Source: Deltaproteobacteria bacterium
Lineage (GTDB): Bacteria > Desulfobacterota > Desulfobulbia > Desulfobulbales > Desulfobulbaceae
Length of the DNA: 6,053 bases
Assembly: GCA_013151365.1 (NCBI GenBank)
Contig: JAADIK010000013.1
Span: forward strand, 1-6,053
Reading direction: 5' to 3'
The notes under the pieces are model-generated. The model was not told the origin of the DNA. It saw nothing but the letters and a program-made list of their open reading frames with translations, and did no database searches. Position numbers and translations under genes: made by a program. This document shows positions 4,800 to 6,053 of this stretch, in pieces (the first letter of the stretch is position 1; every line of letters begins with the position of its first letter).

Positions 4800-4842
4800 G
4801 GTTGGTGTTTACTAACCGGTCTTTAATGCTGGCCGGTTTTTT
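4800..4842 (+). terminator. Attenuator-like leader of purA: overlapping hairpins with a T-run
   Basis: Hairpin 1 pairs GGTTGG (4800-4805) with CTAACC (4812-4817), a 6-bp stem with one G-U. Hairpin 2 pairs AACCGGTC (4814-4821) with GGCCGGTT (4831-4838), an 8-bp stem with one G-U and a 9-nt loop. The T-run 4837-4842 is followed by CTTTTC. AACC (4814-4817) is shared, so only one hairpin can form at a time. Hairpin 2 looks like an intrinsic terminator that begins about 20 bases after the predicted start and ends 33 bases before purA. This is the layout of a transcription attenuator, with hairpin 1 acting as anti-terminator. Confidence 0.55.
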
Positions 4843-4875
4843 CTTTTCTTAATGATTGATATTTGGGAGTTTTTC

Positions 4876-6053
4876 ATGGCCAGTGTAATTGTGGTCGGCA
4901 CGCAGTGGGGTGATGAAGGCAAAGGGAAAGTCGTCGATCTGCTGACCCGTTACGCAGACCTTATTGTTCGTTTTCAGGGTGGTAACAACGCCGGACATAC
5001 CCTGGTGGTGAATGGAGAAAAATTTATTTTTCATATCATCCCTTCCGGTATTCTTAACGAAGGCAAGTTTTGTATGATCGGCAACGGCGTGATCATTGAT
5101 CCGGCAACTCTGCTCGAAGAGATTGACGAGCTGGGCACCCGCGGGGTGTCGGTTACCGCCGACCGCCTGATGATCAGCGAAAATGCCCACCTGATCATGC
5201 CCTATCACAAGAGTCTTGATCATGCCAGCGAGGCCTCGCTGGCCCGGGGGAAAAAGCTCGGCACCACGGGCCGGGGCATCGGCCCCTGCTACATGGACAA
5301 GGTCGGCCGTTGCGGCATCAAGGCCGGCGACCTGCTCGATCCGGACCTGTTTGTTGACAAGTTGCGGGCCAATATCGACGAGAAGAATTTTTTATTGACG
5401 CAGAAATACGGGGCCGAACCGGTTTCCCTGGATGAAATCCGCGCGGCATTCGAAAAGTTTGCGGAAAGAATGGCGCCCTTTATCGGCAATGTTTCCGTGC
5501 AGCTTGACCGGGCCAGGAAGAGCGGCCGGAATATTCTCTTCGAGGGGGCTCAGGGGACCCAGCTTGATATCGATCACGGTACCTATCCCTTCGTGACTTC
5601 ATCCAATACCATTGCCGGCAACGCCTGTATCGGCAGCGGCTTCGGTCCGGCGCATATCGATTCGGTGATCGGCATTCTCAAGGCCTATACCACCAGGGTG
5701 GGGGAAGGTCCTTTTCCCACGGAATTGCCGGAAGGTGACCTGGTCGGTGATCAGTTGCAGGAAAAGGGCGGTGAATTCGGCGCCACCACGGGCCGCCGCC
5801 GCCGTTGCGGCTGGCTGGACGGGGTGGTGGCCTCGGACGCGGTCCGGCTGAACGGCCTGACCGGTCTGGCGATTACCAAGCTTGATGTCCTTTCCGGCCA
5901 GCCGAAGCTCAAGGTTGCGCGGCAGTATCGGGTCGATGGCCGGGAGTACGACTGCATGCCCGGGAATATCCTGGAGACATCGCGGCTTGAGCCCGTGTAC
6001 GAGGAGGTCGAGGGCTGGAACGAGGACATCAGCGGTGTGCGGCAGTTTGACGA
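4876..6053 (+). CDS. purA: Adenylosuccinate synthetase, 3' end cut by window edge
   Basis: This cytoplasmic enzyme joins IMP and aspartate using GTP to make adenylosuccinate, the first step from IMP to AMP. The frame is open from ATG 4876 to the window end, giving 392 residues of about 430, so roughly 35-40 C-terminal residues are missing. The phosphate loop QWGDEGKGK (10-18) carries the catalytic Asp13, and NNAGHT (37-42) carries His41. IMP and active-site blocks are TTGRGIGP, FEGAQGTQLDIDHG (222-235) and TYPFVTSSN (236-244). GATTGRRRRCGWLD (302-315) has the aspartate/IMP-contacting arginines, and TKLDVL (334-339) is the guanine-recognition motif. GGGAG stands six bases before the ATG, and the start matches the E. 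coli numbering exactly. It is transcribed from its own promoter and diverges from the flavoprotein gene. All key residues are present, so it should be active. Confidence 0.97.
   Translation, partial: MASVIVVGTQWGDEGKGKVVDLLTRYADLIVRFQGGNNAGHTLVVNGEKFIFHIIPSGILNEGKFCMIGNGVIIDPATLLEEIDELGTRGVSVTADRLMISENAHLIMPYHKSLDHASEASLARGKKLGTTGRGIGPCYMDKVGRCGIKAGDLLDPDLFVDKLRANIDEKNFLLTQKYGAEPVSLDEIRAAFEKFAERMAPFIGNVSVQLDRARKSGRNILFEGAQGTQLDIDHGTYPFVTSSNTIAGNACIGSGFGPAHIDSVIGILKAYTTRVGEGPFPTELPEGDLVGDQLQEKGGEFGATTGRRRRCGWLDGVVASDAVRLNGLTGLAITKLDVLSGQPKLKVARQYRVDGREYDCMPGNILETSRLEPVYEEVEGWNEDISGVRQFD

Noticed and set aside
4827..4853. Possible 8-codon leader peptide MLAGFFFS before purA
   Set aside because: It starts in the loop of hairpin 2 with no ribosome site. 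The Phe codons come from the T-run of the terminator.
1..6053. CRISPR array, tRNA, rRNA, insertion sequence or phage genes
   Set aside because: No regularly spaced repeats, tRNA T-loop/acceptor pattern, transposase motifs or terminal inverted repeats were seen on either strand.

Overview
The window looks like ordinary chromosomal DNA from a Gram-negative anaerobe. My best guess is a Desulfobacterota (former Deltaproteobacteria) relative, perhaps in Desulfobulbales. The grounds are a small membrane-anchored protein with two CXXCH motifs, a PEP-synthase-type regulatory protein, a bacterial geranylgeranyl-reductase-family flavoprotein, and moderately high GC genes separated by AT-rich control regions. 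This assignment is an inference from gene content and remembered sequence style; no search was run. I see no phage, transposon, CRISPR array, tRNA or rRNA.

Layout. Positions 27-91 hold a hairpin with T-runs on both sides, probably a two-way terminator. From 96 to 3025 five genes lie on the minus strand. In transcription order they are a membrane-anchored two-CXXCH (cytochrome c-like) protein, the PpsR-type kinase/phosphorylase, a 74-residue two-helix membrane protein, an alpha/beta hydrolase, and a dCMP deaminase of the animal-like type. Gaps are 8, 107, 74 and 59 bp with no convincing terminator between them, so they may form one transcription unit. The 107-bp gap is the likeliest break. Further upstream on the minus strand is a geranylgeranyl-reductase-family FAD enzyme (3168-4199). 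The 142-bp gap between it and the cytochrome-like gene carries promoter-like signals on both strands. It also has a perfect Shine-Dalgarno followed by a 17-codon plus-strand ORF.

The divergent gap 4200-4875 (676 bp) has no credible gene. Its left part (about 4225-4430) is a dense cluster of CCGG-rich palindromes. Its right part holds a strong sigma70-like promoter (4760-4788) followed by two overlapping, mutually exclusive hairpins, the second of which is terminator-like. After this leader comes purA (adenylosuccinate synthetase), which runs off the right edge about 35-40 residues before its usual end.

Functionally the window combines central metabolism and nucleotide supply. PpsR would control PEP synthase by reversible phosphorylation, dCMP deaminase feeds dUMP for thymidylate, and PurA makes the first committed intermediate of AMP synthesis. 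The flavoprotein probably saturates isoprenoid chains such as a quinone tail. No complete novel system is evident. The points most worth a second look are the purA leader, the cytochrome-like/ppsR pairing, the plus-strand micro-ORF and the palindrome cluster.
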